From Vigna angularis (lineage: Eukaryota > Streptophyta > Magnoliopsida > Fabales > Fabaceae), in assembly GCF_016808095.1 (NCBI RefSeq), contig NC_068976.1, positions 16,827,663 through 16,891,662 of the forward strand: a stretch of 64,000 bases of DNA. The letters are read 5' to 3'. Position 1 is the stretch's first letter; each line of letters starts with the position of its first letter. Shown here in pieces: positions 27,365-40,201 of the stretch. The notes below the pieces were generated by a model. The model was given only the letters and a program-made list of their open reading frames with translations, was not told the DNA's origin and did not search any database. Both the position numbers and the translations under genes were made by a program.

Positions 27365-30300
27365 TCATGCACGACGTTTACTCAAACGCCATGAATTTGG
27401 CTCGTGGTATCTATCATAAAGTGGCTCAATTCGCTCTTGACGCTTCCGCTTGCTCATCTTTGTAGGATCTGCTACTTTGAAAAATCTTGGAGCCAGCTCA
27501 ACAAGCCATTTGGGGTCTATGACAGTGACCTCACGCATATACTCCTTAGTTGTCATCACAAGCTCATGGTATATGACCCAGTCTGGCTGCCTCTGGAACA
27601 AAGCAGAACTTGGATGGATATACACAGGTTGGTTCTCAACTAGAGTTCTGTATCCTTCCTGGGGATCCTTTCTGGCAGCGTGAAAAAAGAATCCAGCAGT
27701 GATAGCCTTCCTTACTTTGGTGAAGTTTTTTCCAGCACTTACAACATCCAATTTGTACCTGAATATCCATACAAGTGATTTAGATTGCAATTTAATATGA
27801 TTTAAATAATAATGCAAGAAACTCTAGTCAACACAATAACTATCAACCACAATAAAATGTTGCTTACAACAAGAACATGAAGCCTAAAATAAAAATACTT
27901 AAGGTATCCCTTACATAAAGAGCAGAATTTCCAATTTTCTCAATACAAAGAAGATAATACTAAAACAAAAACATTTATAAAACCATTGGGAACCTGAATA
28001 ATTCTGCATGGTAGAAACACAAAGCAACATAGCAAAAAAAATGTTTAAAAGAATAGATAGATATCATACTTATCCATAATGGTGAGCAGTTGTTTCCTGA
28101 CATCCTGTGCTCTTCTCAACGATCTAGATTGCACAAAATTCTCAAAACACCAGGGCCCAGAAAAATTCTTGGCTTTCCAAGCCTCATAAACAGCAAGTAG
28201 TGTCAGATGATCACCCTCTGGCTGGAAAAACTTTGCCCTCTTCTGATCTGCTTGGGCTTGCTTTTCCCTTGGCCTGTAGAAAATATTACCAGTCTGGATC
28301 ATGGCAATTATGGTCAAAATCTCATCACTGCATCCAAGGTCGACGCTGGCAAGCAACATCTTGGACAAAGGTGGATCCAAAGGAAATTCTGCCATTTTCC
28401 TCCCCAATTTGGTCAGAAGGCCCTCTTCATCCAATGCTCCAAGACTGTAAAGCTGCTCCATGGCAGAAATCAGTGCTTGAGGTGATGGTGGATCCATAAA
28501 ATCAAAGGACAGTAGATCATTTATCCCCATTGCTTTCATATTAAGTGTAGTCATCCCCAGATTTATCCTTTGAATCTCAGGAATTGTAGTGGGAGACATC
28601 TCATTCCTGTATGCACTCTCGGTATAAAGGCGATAACACTTCCCAGGTCCAGTACGCCCTGCACGTCCAGCTCTTTGTTTGGCTGATGCTTGTGAAATTG
28701 GAGTTATTACCAAAGAATCAAGACCTTGCTTTGGGTTATAAACATTTTGCTTAGCAAATCCAGGATCAATTACATAAAATATCCCATCAATAGTCAAAGA
28801 AGCCTCAGCAATGTTAGTAGCCACGACCACTTTCCTTTTCCCTGGAGGAGCAGGATCAAATATCCTAGACTGCATTTCACTAGGAAGGGCACTATAAACC
28901 GGTAAAATGATCAGCTCTGGAACATTCTTACCTAATCCCTTCATTCTCTCGTATAGAGATTGGCAAGCAAAATCAATCTCCTCTTGCCCAGTCAAAAAGA
29001 GAAGAATGTCTCCCTCGGGCTCAGTCAAGTGTATCTGTAGGACAGTTATTAAAGATGCATCTAAATAATCACTTTCCGGCTGTTTAGTATAAAGTATCTC
29101 AACAGGAAAAGTTCTACCAGGAATTGTAAAGATGTTACAGTTAAAGAAATATCCTGAAAATTTCTCAGCGTCCAGAGTAGCAGAAGTGACAATCAATCGC
29201 AATTCGGGTCTTCGCTTCACTAGCTGCTTGAGCAGTCCAAAAAGAACATCAGTATGAATAGTTCTTTCATGGGCTTCGTCAAGCATTATAACAGAATACT
29301 GTGACAGATTCTCATCGACCAATATTTCCCTAAGAAGCATACCATCTGTCATGTACTTGATAACAGTATCTGGTCCAGTGCAATCCTCAAACCGAATGGC
29401 ATAACCAACTTCTTCTCCCAATCTACAACCAAACTCTTCTGCTACTCTCTTTGCAACAGACATTGCAGCCACCCTACGAGGTTGAGTACATCCAATTTTT
29501 CCTTTTGTGGTATAACCTGCTTCGGCAAGATACTGTGTGACCTGAGTAGTCTTACCCGAACCAGTTTCTCCAATAACAACCAACACCTGATTATCATGCA
29601 CAGCCTGAATCAATTCTTTTTTTAACTTGTAAATTGGCAAACTCTGCCTCTGTTCTTGAATAGAAAGCTTCGACCTTTGCCCAAAGGTAATTGTTTTCCC
29701 ATATGCATCCTTCTTCCATTCTGGCATATCATAGGCTGATAAACCAACACCCCTAAGCTCCTGGGCAAGATGCCTTTCACCTGACTCTGGCATAGGGTCT
29801 TCCCAAGGCCGATTCAGATCCTTTGGAATTGAATCAAGCATTGTCCGTTGTTGCTGTTCTCGCACTTCCCTACGCTCCTTTATAAGTGCAGACTGAAGTG
29901 CAGCAGCTCGACCCAGAGAACCTTCAGGATTCTTAAAAATCTTAACAGGAGACATATCCATTGAGTATCTGCTCTGCCCTTGCAAGAATGCGGGTTCATC
30001 CTCATTCAACTCAATCTCAAGCTCCTCCTCAGCTCCTTCCTCTTGGTACAGCAATCCATCTCCCTCCTCGTCATAAGTTGGATACTCTGAAACACTCATC
30101 ACACCTGAAGCAATCAACTGTTTTGCTTCCCATCTCTCCGGTGAGCTCATTCTCTTCAGAGGTCTCCGTGAAGAACCAACATCGTCTTCTTCTACAATCC
30201 TGATACCTGAAAGACCTGTCCTGGTAACCGGTCCATCCCTTGAACCCTGCGGATTCATCCTCAAGGCATCGTCCTCGGAGCTCTTCTTCAACGGAAGGAG

Positions 30301-31281
30301 ATCCTTACCTGTGTGCTGATCAACGTCCCTCATGGAAAGAGACAACTTCTGACCGGAAACTGAGATCACCTTTACATAAACCTCCTGGTCGCGCTTAATG
30401 ACGTCTTTGGCATTTGTGATCCTCCGAGTGGCCATCTGTGACACATGGACCAACCCCTCCTTCCCTCTTATGTCTTCTAACTGGACAAAGCACCCAGTTT
30501 CCATTACCCTGGACACCCTCCCTTTGTAAACGGCATATAATTCAGGTTCACCAGAAACATGCCGTGTAGCCTTCCTATTACCATCTCTATCTCCATTCTC
30601 CCTTCCACGACCATTCTCTTCATTATCATCTCTCCTGCGCCTCTCATACCTGTCACCATCCCTATCTCTATCCTTATCATATTTATCTCTTCCTCTTCGG
30701 CTGTAATCCCTTCTATCATCTTCATCGTCTCTATCTCTGTCTCTACCTCTTCTGCCGTAATCCCTTCTATCATCTTCATCATCTCTGTCTCTTCCTCTTC
30801 TGCGATGATCTCTTCTATCATCTTCATCATACCTATCTCTGCGCCTATCTCTTCTATCTCTGTCTCTGTACCCATCATCTTCCTCAATTTGCTCACTCTG
30901 CTTCTCCCTTGCCTCAGATTCCATCTCCTGCCGAAGCTCCTTGGCCCGGTCCCTATCGTCTGCGATGGCCAGAGCCTTGAACTTGGTCTTGCCGTTGACA
31001 GTCTCTTTCTCCTTTTTCAAATCCTTCGGCTTGGGAGGGAGAATCGCGTGAATAATAGTGAGGAGCGTTCGGACAAAGTAATCCGGCATTTCCGCACCAT
31101 TCTCCTTCAATTTCGCGTCAAATTCCTCAACATTCTCCGACGACCGACCCAACTCAGTGATGAACTCCGCCAGAACTTTGTCGCCGGTGCCGGTGTGGGA
31201 CTCCAACTCGGTGCACACCTTCGACACAAGAGACAAATATTCCAACTTCTTCAATCCATCCTCAGGATTATCTACCGCCAT
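27365..31281 (-). CDS. DEAH5: DEAH-box pre-mRNA-splicing helicase (PRP22/DHX8/DEAH5 type)
   Basis: Spliceosomal ATP-dependent RNA helicase that releases spliced mRNA. Two coding exons: 31281-28070 and 27758-27365 (donor GTATGA, acceptor ATTCAG), 3606 nt in frame, 1201 aa (Arabidopsis DEAH5 is about 1170). Order: N-terminal helical region (1-130), charged Arg/Asp repeats (about 139-235), S1 RNA-binding domain (about 247-319, [10 protein letters not shown]...[10 protein letters not shown]), linker with acidic stretches, then the helicase core. Motifs: Walker A GETGSGKT at 571-578, TQPRRVAA at 599, DEAH at 668-671, SAT at 700-702, [11 protein letters not shown] at 822, QRAGRAGR at 869-876. The second exon carries the OB-fold end and a basic C-terminus. 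The S1 domain before a DEAH core identifies PRP22 rather than PRP2, PRP16 or PRP43. All catalytic motifs look intact. Confidence 0.95.
30590..30870 (-). repeat. In-gene RD-rich minisatellite of the helicase
   Basis: Within the helicase coding region, repeated units encode a block close to [16 protein letters not shown], three to four times in a row with small changes (about residues 150-200). The DNA repeats are imperfect but keep frame. Such RD/RS-like tracts are common in splicing proteins and vary in length between species. Confidence 0.75.
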
Positions 31282-33120
31282 CTATCGGAACCCTAATTAT
31301 AATAAAAAAGGAGATATTCGTCAAAATTCGTTGAGTTCAAAACAAACAAGCGTTGAAAAGGCTCAGTCTATTTCGCTGATACAAAACTGATTATGATGTA
31401 GAACGTAGGGTTCAGATGAACGTAACACTGTACGTACCTGCTGAATGGAAAAACAGGGGTTTGTGCGCTTCGCGTGTAGATGAATGAAGAGCAATTAAAG
31501 TGGGTTGTTTCTCCTCAGAGCACCAAAAACCTTGTTCCTCGTGGATTGCTTGATTTCGCAGAAGCCTAGTTACAGGGACGATTTGATTCCAGGTATAAAC
31601 CAGAACTAACCTAATGAAACCGAAGCATTCATTCGCGGGACCAAATGAATAAGATGAAAAAAAAAATTGTAGGTTGTTTATGAATAGGGTGAGGGAAAAT
31701 ATGTATATATACTTAAAATCTTAGACCGTGATATTAGCGAAAAGATATATAATATTTGTAATGTTTTTCACAAAACTGATATTGATGTTAGAAAAATACA
31801 TTATATTTCTTAGATATATTGTTTTAATATTTTTTTATTTTTTATTTTTTAGTTAATTTATTATTATTTTTTATTTATATTTTGAGTTTGATCTATATTT
31901 TTTTATTATAAATAAAAAAATTATCTGAAATTAATTTCATATGTAATTTTTACTATATTTAATAATATTTATAATTTTTCATGTAATTGAAAAAAGAGTA
32001 TCATTACAAGACTTTGTTGAACAAAAGTTTGATAATGAATAAGTATATTTTTAAAGCTGAACAAAATTACATGTAGTTAAGACAATGGACTAAATTATAT
32101 GAAAAAATTGCAAACCAATATTACAGTTTTATAAAATATAAGAATTACAATTACTAAAATAAAAATATTAAATAATTAAACAAGGTTTATATAAAGAAAA
32201 TACAACTTTAACAGAAAGATATAACCTTAAAAAATAATTAAAAGAAACTTTAATTTGGGTAAAAGAGAGATGTAACCTTAATATAAGTGTGTGTTTTATT
32301 TTATTTTGTAATTTTTCACGTCATATTTTATAATCTAAAACTTCAAAATGAAAAGAATTTTTATTTACTTATTACTTTTTTATTCATATTATTACTAGTT
32401 GTTATAGAGTTTGTGAGAATACGCTGATAAGAGAGTATCATTACATGTAGAAAGAGATCATAATTGTTTTCTTTGAAGTTATCGAAACATTTCAAGTAGA
32501 CACAATGTTAGAATTAAAAAGTTTCTTCTTTGAAACTATACTCAATTATTAATAATATTTGTTTATCAATTTGTTCTTGAAAATACGAATGTAATCATTC
32601 TCGATAAATAATTTGAAACGTATGGTGTTTCAATCGACTTAAAGTTAGTTGTTTTAATATTGTTTTTCATATGCATGGTAAAATGTAAAAGTGAAACAAC
32701 TATAATCTAAAATGATAAAGTATCAAATATATATATTTTTAGTTCAAAAATTTTACTTTAACATACTTTTTTAAATATTTAAATGAGTTTCATCATGATA
32801 AGCAATTTAACTACCACTTCAACTTGATAACAACACTTAGATCTTTCTTTGTTCAATCAATTGTTTTGTCACATGAATATTGGTTGTTTGAATGTAAAAG
32901 ATAAGTCATTTTTGTTATTTTATTTAAAACATGTTGAATTGTAATAAAGATCATGCTCTCTAATAACTCTCATGTCATCATGTAAACCAATCAAGAGATT
33001 TTCAATGTCCTTTAACAAGGATGATAATGGTTGTTTATCATCTAACATGTTTTCAATAAAAATAATATAAGTCACTTATTATTTTATATTATGATCATAA
33101 TATAATTTTATATTAACTAC
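31282..33120. other. Helicase 5' flank and AT-rich spacer
   Basis: The first ~350 bases are less AT-rich and should hold the helicase leader and promoter. A possible leader splice donor (minus-strand CAG|GTACGT, plus strand about 31430-31440) is visible but unproven. The remainder is very AT-rich with no gene. Confidence 0.45.
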
Positions 33121-33195
33121 AAAATCAGTCATTTTCTTACACGAGAAGATAAAAAACAAAATAATCCCAACTGCTTTCATCTCATTCGTTGTCAT
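33121..33195 (-). pseudogene. Truncated relic of a cysteine-rich peptide gene
   Basis: From the ATG at 33195 the first ~17 codons resemble the signal peptide of the gene at 36253-36570 (MTTNEMKAVGII against MTMNLMKTVGIM). The ~140 bases upstream, including CTATCCTAAAATTTTGTGTG and the region to about 33340, are also closely similar between the two loci. The frame then runs into unrelated AT-rich sequence, so the mature cysteine-rich part is missing. A promoter-plus-signal-peptide remnant left by a duplication or deletion is the simplest reading. Confidence 0.65.
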
Positions 33196-33530
33196 ATTTC
33201 CTTTTGAAATCTTTATTACTAGCTATCCTAAAATTTTGTGTGTAGGTATTGTTAAATTCTTCTTGTGATGAAAGGAAAACTAAACACCAATTTATAGAAA
33301 ATAGTTAACAATGTGTATTAATTAAATTTAATGTTTATTTATTTTAAAATTCATTATTATTTTTCAATTTAAACTAATACTATTCTTTTTTATAATTTTG
33401 AATGTGTGTATTTTTCTTATAAAGTCATCTTCATAAAATACTGATTACTTTAATTTATAATGTTTTTTTTTTAATTAGAACCACCCTACAGATTAAAAAG
33501 TAACCCAACACATATTAAAATAATGTAATA
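33196..33530. repeat. Duplicated flank shared with 36571-37100
   Basis: The region upstream of the relic matches the region upstream of the gene at 36253-36570, through the blocks ACTAAACACCAATTTATAG, AAAGTCATCTTCATAAAATA and AGTAACCCAACACATATT. The second locus differs by a 179-bp LTR-type insertion that is absent here, so this copy is the empty site. Confidence 0.75.
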
Positions 33531-33589
33531 ATTACATAATAATAATAATAGTAAAAATATTAAAATATATATTATAAATGTGAATAATA

Positions 33590-34150
33590 CATTTATTATT
33601 TTTTTCAATTATATTCTCAGCTTTCAATATTTTAAAAGTAATCTACATTTATTTATTATGTCATACGGAGAAATAAAATGATAAGTGTGGAATTATACAA
33701 CTATCTTACCATAATAAATATATTTATTATATTTTTTATTCTTAAAAAATATCCTCGAAAACGTATAAAAAAGCCAGAAGGATACATGCGTGATATCATT
33801 TATTGAATACCTCATTAAACGTGTATAATAAATAATTCATTAAATGCATATAAATGTTAAATTTAAGTATGATGATTATTAGTTGAATTATAATTGCATC
33901 AAGTTTAATTCTAAGTTTATATTTTTGAGATGGTAACATTAAATAGAATTGAGATACTTCAAATTTATTTATGTTGGCATTCATAACAACATGGTGATTA
34001 TTTATTTTCGTTGATATATGATTTATTAAGTTGCAACAACAATATAAAAATAATAAAAAAACGAAAGAAATAATAGTGAAAGGGTTGACGAATAGCTATT
34101 TATTGATTAAAGTTTTTCCATTACAGGAAGCATAGAAATCTTTTCTTCTT
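33590..34150. repeat. Cluster repeat block (copy 1)
   Basis: A block running through TTATACAACTATCTTAC, a TATTCTTAAAAAATATCCT string, an AGAAGG.TACATG string and a TATAATAAATA.TTCATTAAA string lies on the 3' side of the peptide gene. It recurs near 39085, 45682 and 52388 at comparable positions, showing that the cluster grew by duplicating units of gene plus flank. Confidence 0.75.
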
Positions 34151-34151
34151 C

Positions 34152-34542
34152 TCACATTCCTGCAGTCAAGAACATGTATTAATTAAAAAGAACATGTATT
34201 AAAATCATAATTTGATGATTAAATTTCAGAAAATATATAAATGATAAAGAAAATGATTTATTAAAGGAATAAATAAATACCAGTAGTGGTATTAGTGCAA
34301 TGTGATCTGCAATCTAACACTTTATAATGTTTTTTGCAGCATCTTCTGCAGCAATCTCGTACACATCTTAAATATAAAGAAGGTAACACTGCTAAAGGAG
34401 AACATTCCCATGTATATCTCCCCTCGCAATCGAGCCCATCAGCCACATCTTTTGACCTAATTTGCACAGACGAAACATTGTAATCACTTCCTATCAAAAC
34501 CAACATAATCATCATAATCACCCAAACTCCCTTACTTTTCAT
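34152..34542 (-). CDS. Secreted cysteine-rich peptide A (thionin-like)
   Basis: Small predicted secreted peptide, about 89 aa. Exon 1 is 34542-34281; exon 2, 34159-34152, adds two codons and a TGA. A signal peptide is clear (MKSKGVWVIMMIMLVLIG, then a likely cut near the VQIRSKD segment). The mature part has Cys in the order C-x7-C-x12-C-x3-CC-x2-CC-x8-C-x3-C; the second Cys of the cluster's usual C-x3-C-x3-C start is Tyr here. The pattern recalls plant thionin-like peptides, often defence or cell-signalling molecules, but no function can be assigned. A TATA box (TATAAAAT, plus-strand 34614-34621) sits about 75 bp upstream of the ATG. One of seven related minus-strand genes. Confidence 0.75.
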
Positions 34543-34613
34543 CTTATCTTTTGTATCAATCCTTTTTTAAAACCTTCACAAACTATAATGTTTCAAGAAA
34601 AAAAAAACATATC

Positions 34614-34621
34614 ATTTTATA
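34614..34621 (-). promoter_or_regulatory. TATA box of peptide gene A
   Basis: TATAAAAT on the minus strand, about 72-79 bp before the start codon. The same box at the same distance is seen for genes B (40654-40661) and E (51892-51899). In C (41496-41503) and D (48434-48441) the first T is changed, giving AATAAAAT. Confidence 0.5.
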
Positions 34622-36252
34622 GACACAAAAATAAATAGTTCATTAAATGCACATCGTAAATGTTTATTTTAAATATTAGTTTCTACACTTATTGAAAATA
34701 ATAGAATAAATACCAATATCACTGTTTTTATATAATAAATAATTATATTTTCTTAACTATCTTTCCCATATAAATTTAGTGAAAAATTACATTTTTGATA
34801 GGTAACATCGTTTTGGTTTAAAGGATTGAGAAATAATATCCTTGTTTTCGGGCTCTCCTAAACTCTAATATCCAAGCAGTTTGTAAAAACTTTCAAACCA
34901 TTCGGTCAGTTTGAAAGTTATATGCAAGAAGCGTTCAACGCTTCCAATGACTTTGCTTATTAATAATATGATTAGCTAATTTAAAGAAAAAATGTATTCT
35001 ATCATGAAGTCAAACCTATATTTATAGATATTGTGATGAGCTTCCAGTCGACTCATTAATCATTTATAAATGGTTTTTATTATTTATATTAATTATTTAT
35101 TAATGATTTTAATTGCTCTTAATACTCATAAATAATTTTAATTACTCTGATACTCATTAATAACTTTAATTATTGTTTTTAACCAGTCAATCACATCAAT
35201 ATTGGATTGTTAATCGTCCGGTTTATAATTAACCAAATTAAGATACTTAAAATTTATTTATGTCAAATTATAATAATACGACTGATTATTTAATTTTGTT
35301 GTTACGTGGTTTATAGAAACAAATAACAACAACGAATTAAGATACTTAAAATTTATTTATGTTAAATTATAATAATGTGAGTGATTATTTAATTTTTGTC
35401 GTTACGTGGTTTACGGAAACAATATAATAACAACAAAAACCATATCACGAGTATCTGTCAAATAAAAAAACAAAAGTTAAACACGTTACACACTACGAGT
35501 AATGACTTATTAATAATGTGATGTGAAGGTACTTTGACGTATTTAAAGAGTCTAATTTTTAGAATTTTGTACACATCATATTGTAATTTTTTTCTTAAAG
35601 AGTTGAGTGTATTAAGTTCCAGGGTAAGTACATAAGGTAAAAAAAATAGTAAAATTATTAAATACATATATAAATAAATGCAAATACTTAAACTTTTTCA
35701 TTGTAAAAGATTTCTTAATGGTTCTTAATAAAATTTGATGATAGGTTTTAATATTTTTCATCCTTATAATTAAATCATAAAATAAACACGAAAATATACT
35801 ATTAGACACAAGACTTTTTATGACAAGTAGAACAGACTTATGACAAGATTTTAGGGTCATAGTTACAAGAATAATAAAAAGTTTGTTTTTTTATAATGTT
35901 GTGAAAACATATTATAATAAGTTTGATTTATTGTCACAAATACACAAATAATAATCATAATAAATTTAATTTATTATAAGACATTTTTGAAAATCTGTTA
36001 TAAATTATATAATAAGTTCAACTTCCTATATGGTATAATTTTGAAAATATGTCGCAATAAGCCAACTTACTCTAATATATTTTCAATCATTTGTCGTAGT
36101 AAATAATAAGTATCTATTTTTACGTATGTGTATAAATAATAAATTACGTATATAAACAATTATCAATGAAATAAATGGGAAGAAAATACTCGTATGTTAA
36201 CATTTATTTATTCATTATATGAATATTATTTGAACAATGATATAATAAATCA
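34622..36252. other. AT-rich spacer within the peptide cluster
   Basis: No gene is supported. Two near-identical ~75-bp blocks (about 35236-35300 and 35337-35420, containing TTAAGATACTTAAAATTTATT and TGTTACGTGGTTTA) lie about 100 bp apart. Short open frames at 35458-35860 (-) are AT-rich and unremarkable. Confidence 0.5.
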
Positions 36253-36570
36253 TTACTCATTCTTACACTTTTGTAAACAATAATTAATAAATGAACTTTT
36301 CATCAAGTTGCAACCAGTAACACATTCATGAACATAATCAACGAATGTTTTACCACATTTTTTTTTACAATCTTCCATACATTTTGAATAAATTGGTGGT
36401 TCTGGTTGATAAACTTCACAATGGAATGAACATTTAACCCTACATGCAAGAGAAGAGTCAGCATTTAACTTAACTTGTCGAGAAGGATGTTTGTAATGAA
36501 CCTCTGCATCACCCAACACAATCATAAGTAAAATCATAATCCCAACTGTTTTCATCAAATTCATTGTCAT
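36253..36570 (-). CDS. Secreted cysteine-rich peptide G (thionin-like, longer type)
   Basis: Single-exon gene of 105 aa with a signal peptide (MKTVGIMILLMIVLGDAEV) and ten Cys in the mature part: C-x3-C-x3-C-x12-C-x3-C-x3-C-x10-C-x3-C-x10-C-x3-C. The first five Cys share the spacing of the neighbouring peptides, so it is probably a divergent member of the same family. It lacks the CC-x2-CC motif and has no intron. The repeated C-x3-C pairs are typical of helical hairpin and thionin-like folds. A relic of this subtype lies at 33121-33195. Function unknown; secretion is likely. Confidence 0.8.
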   Translation of the reverse strand: MTMNLMKTVGIMILLMIVLGDAEVHYKHPSRQVKLNADSSLACRVKCSFHCEVYQPEPPIYSKCMEDCKKKCGKTFVDYVHECVTGCNLMKSSFINYCLQKCKNE

Positions 36571-36766
36571 GTTTCCTTTTGAAATATTTACGAGTTATCC
36601 TAAAATTTTGTGTGTAGGTATACGTTAAATTCTTCTTGTGATGAATGGAAAACTAAACACCAATTTATAGAAAATAGTTAATAATGTGTATTAATTAAAT
36701 TTAATATTTATTTATTTTTCAATTTAAACTAATATTATTCTTTTTTATAATTTTGAACGTATATAT

Positions 36767-36945
36767 TGTTGGAAGTCCCAAGTCGACTAAAAATAAAGTC
36801 AATTCATAGTATATAAGTGGGTGCAAACCTCACTTTACAAGTCGATTTTGTGGGATTGAGTTAGGCTTAAAGTCCACCTCTTAACATGGTATCAGTGAAT
36901 GTAAACATCACCTTACAAACCAATTTTAAAGTCTACTTCTTAACA
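36767..36945 (+). mobile_element. TRIM-like LTR insertion, internally deleted
   Basis: A 120-bp LTR-like unit runs from TGTTGGAAGTCCCA (36767) to CTCTTAACA (36886). It is followed by TGGTATCAG, an initiator-tRNA primer-binding site, and by a shortened second copy of the LTR end (36900-36945, also ending CTTAACA). Flanks TATAT (36762-36766) and TGTAT (36946-36950) are a 5-bp duplication with one mismatch. The matching region near 33410 lacks the insertion. The very short LTR and tiny interior fit a terminal-repeat retrotransposon in miniature. Confidence 0.7.
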
Positions 36946-38054
36946 TGTATTTTTCTTAAAAGTCATCTCATAAAATATTAAGCACTTTAATTTATAATGT
37001 TATTTTTTTAATTAGAACTTCCTACAAATTAAAAAGTAACCCAACACATATTTAAATAATGTAATAATTAAATAATAACAATAGTAAAAATATTAAAATG
37101 TAAAAGGTAATAATAATAAAAAAACTATAGAAAAAATAAAATATTTTGAAACAACTCATTAGTTAAATAAATTAACTTATAAAATAATTAAATAAAATTG
37201 TAATTACCTTAACAACCTTGTCAAATACACTCATAGGAAAGTAATAAATCATCTCCCTTCCCTTCCTTTGTGAGTGTTGCAACTTTTTTAAAGATTTTTG
37301 TCATTCTTTTTTATAATCTTATATTTTATCTAATATTATTTTGCTTACATGTATTTATTGTGACCTAAAAATAAAAACAAAAATTGAAAAGTATTATAAT
37401 TATTTAATTAAACCAATTAAATTTATCGTATATTTTAAAAAAAAATCTTAAGCGAAACTTAAAGAAGAAGAAGGGGGAAATAGTACATTTAATAGATGCG
37501 TTTCATATATTGTATTTATCACATGTGTTATCATTATGGTATTGAAATGTATTTAATAAATGTGATAAATGCTTTAATATATGTATTTAATATACTGCAT
37601 TTATATGTATTTACTACACGTATTTATTGTATCGTATGTATTTACTTTATATATGTAATTATACACGTATTTGTTACTTTCTCCTATCATACATAATAAT
37701 GGTTAAAAATATCAACTGGCAGTAATACAAAAATGATTTCCTTGAGGTATTCTATTTTTTATTTTTGACGTTAATTTTAACGTTATATTCGGTGATGTTA
37801 TATGTTGACGTTGAAATTGAAAATTGATACTTCGGATAATGATGATTATAGAGTTTTCTTGATGACAAATATTATATTACATCAATGTCAAAAGACATTG
37901 ATTATGTCTTTGATGTTTAATTTGATTTATTTAATATATTTAATGGTAGAACTTGAGTTATTTACATAATTTAATATTTTATTATTTTAATATTAAATAA
38001 AAATATATTTAATACGTAAAATAAAATATAATTTGATTAAAAGTATTATATTTA
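36946..38054. other. AT-rich spacer with cluster-derived repeats
   Basis: No gene is supported. About 37310-37500 is similar to about 54710-54930 (strings TTATATTTTATCTAATATTA and CAATTAAATTTATC), another trace of segmental duplication in the cluster. Confidence 0.45.
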
Positions 38055-40201
38055 TTAATTTTAAAAAATTGAAAATTAAAATATATGAAAATTTGAAACA
38101 ATGTATTCTAATTTTATATTAAAGTTGAGAATAAAAAACATATTTAATTTTTTTGTAAGATTGAGAAAAAAAAATCTTATACCTTAAAACCCAATATTCA
38201 CTCAACTCAAGTCAACAAAATTTAATAAATAATATTAATAAAAATAATGTATATTTGAAATACTATAATATCTAATCATTTAACTATTGTATAAGTCTAT
38301 TTTTAAAAAAAATTAATTATTATAAAAGATATAAAAATTTGAAATTACAAATTCTAATAAAAAAGTTTGAAACTTATAACTCAAATGGTTAAACTTAATC
38401 TAATCGATTAAATAGGGATTGAATTGGACTAGGGAAGAAAAATATATCAAACTTAGTACAATTGAACTCGAAGTTATTTTATGGATTTAATGATGAATTT
38501 CTTTCACCATGAAGATACATATCTTTAGTTTTTATGGATGGGATCAATTATAGTGTTAGCATGTAACGTTTTTTTGAATTTCAATTTTAAACAATTATAT
38601 TTAAAAATTATAAACTTAAACTTAAATTTAATAAATATTTTGTTCTTTTTATATAAATTTTATGATTTATTCTTACTTTTATATATTTATTATTGAATTA
38701 AGTCTCAATATTATTTTAAATATAGTCAACCTCGTTCCATTACTACGTCTTTAGAATCACGAAACACAAATTTTGTTTATATTTGTAAGAAAATATTTTT
38801 TAACAATTATTTTTTTACAACGCTTACTTAGTAATTTATGATTAATCCGTTTTAAATATATAAATCAATAAAATAATAACACAAAATTTATTGTCAAAAA
38901 ATTATATAAAAAAATTCTGAACATATAATTGTTCATATTTAAATTCACAAAAATATATATAGCGAGAGAATTTGAATAATACATTTATTATTATTTTCAA
39001 TTATACTCTTAGCTTTCAATATTTTAAAAATAATTTACATTTAATTATTATGTTATTCGAAGAAATAAAATGATAAATGTGAAATTATACAACTATCTCA
39101 CTCTAATAAATATATTTATTATATTTTTTATTCTTAAAAAATATCCTTGAAAACATATAAAAAAACTAGAAGGGTACATGCGTAATATCATTTAGTGAAT
39201 ACATCACTAAACGCGTATAATAAATAGTTCATTAAATACATATATTATTCATATTTTAAACATTATTTTTTAACTGACGATTTATACACCTATTAAAAAC
39301 AATGGAACTATATAATATAACCATTTGGTCACTACAAAATCACACGGTTCTGTTACTATAAAAATTAAAAAGAGTTCACCGATTAATTGAAGGTTGAATT
39401 AAATAAAGACTAATATTAAAAATAATTATCTTAAATTTAAGTAAAATTATTATTAGTTGAGTTATAATTAAATTGAGGTTAATCCAAAATTTATTTTAAA
39501 ATTTATAAATATAAGTTTAATAGGTTTGTTATATTTAATACACATTTATTATTTAGTATCGTCCAATTCTTATTAACTTGGAGAGAGTATCTATGAAGTA
39601 ATTCTCCTATTAAACCTAACTATAAAAGGCATAAAATAAAAATAAAAAAGATAATGATATCATAATACACTTTTATATTTATTTGACATAAACTATAAAG
39701 ATAAAATGATAATAAACATGTAAACTTTTGTATTGTTTCAAAAATAAAGAAAATAAAAAATAAATAAAAATTGTTTCAAATAAATTTAAAATTTTAAATG
39801 TGTTAAAGAATCATTAATGTAAAAAACAAATTTGACCTGAAACAGATAAAAATCAGATTAATAGAACTCCACCAACCGAAAGAGAAACAAATATCAATAT
39901 TACTGTTTTAATATAATAAATAAGTATATTTCCGTAATTACCTTCAATTATAAAAAATTAATGAAAATTTATATTTTTGAAATGGTAATGTTAAATAGAA
40001 CTGAATACTTCAAATTAGTTATGTTGGCATTCATAACAACACGGTGATTATTTATTTTCGTTGATATGTTATTTATTGAGTTGCAACAATAATATAAAAA
40101 TAATAATAAAACGAAGGAAATAATAGTGAAAGGGTTGACGAACAGTTATTTATTGACTAAAGTTTTTCCATTACAGCAAGCACAAAAATCTTTTCTTCTT
40201 C

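Noticed and set aside
30559..31296. 245-codon open frame (+) opposite the helicase
   Set aside because: It is antisense to the low-complexity RD-rich coding region of the helicase; its Ile/Ser repeats mirror the Arg/Asp codons.
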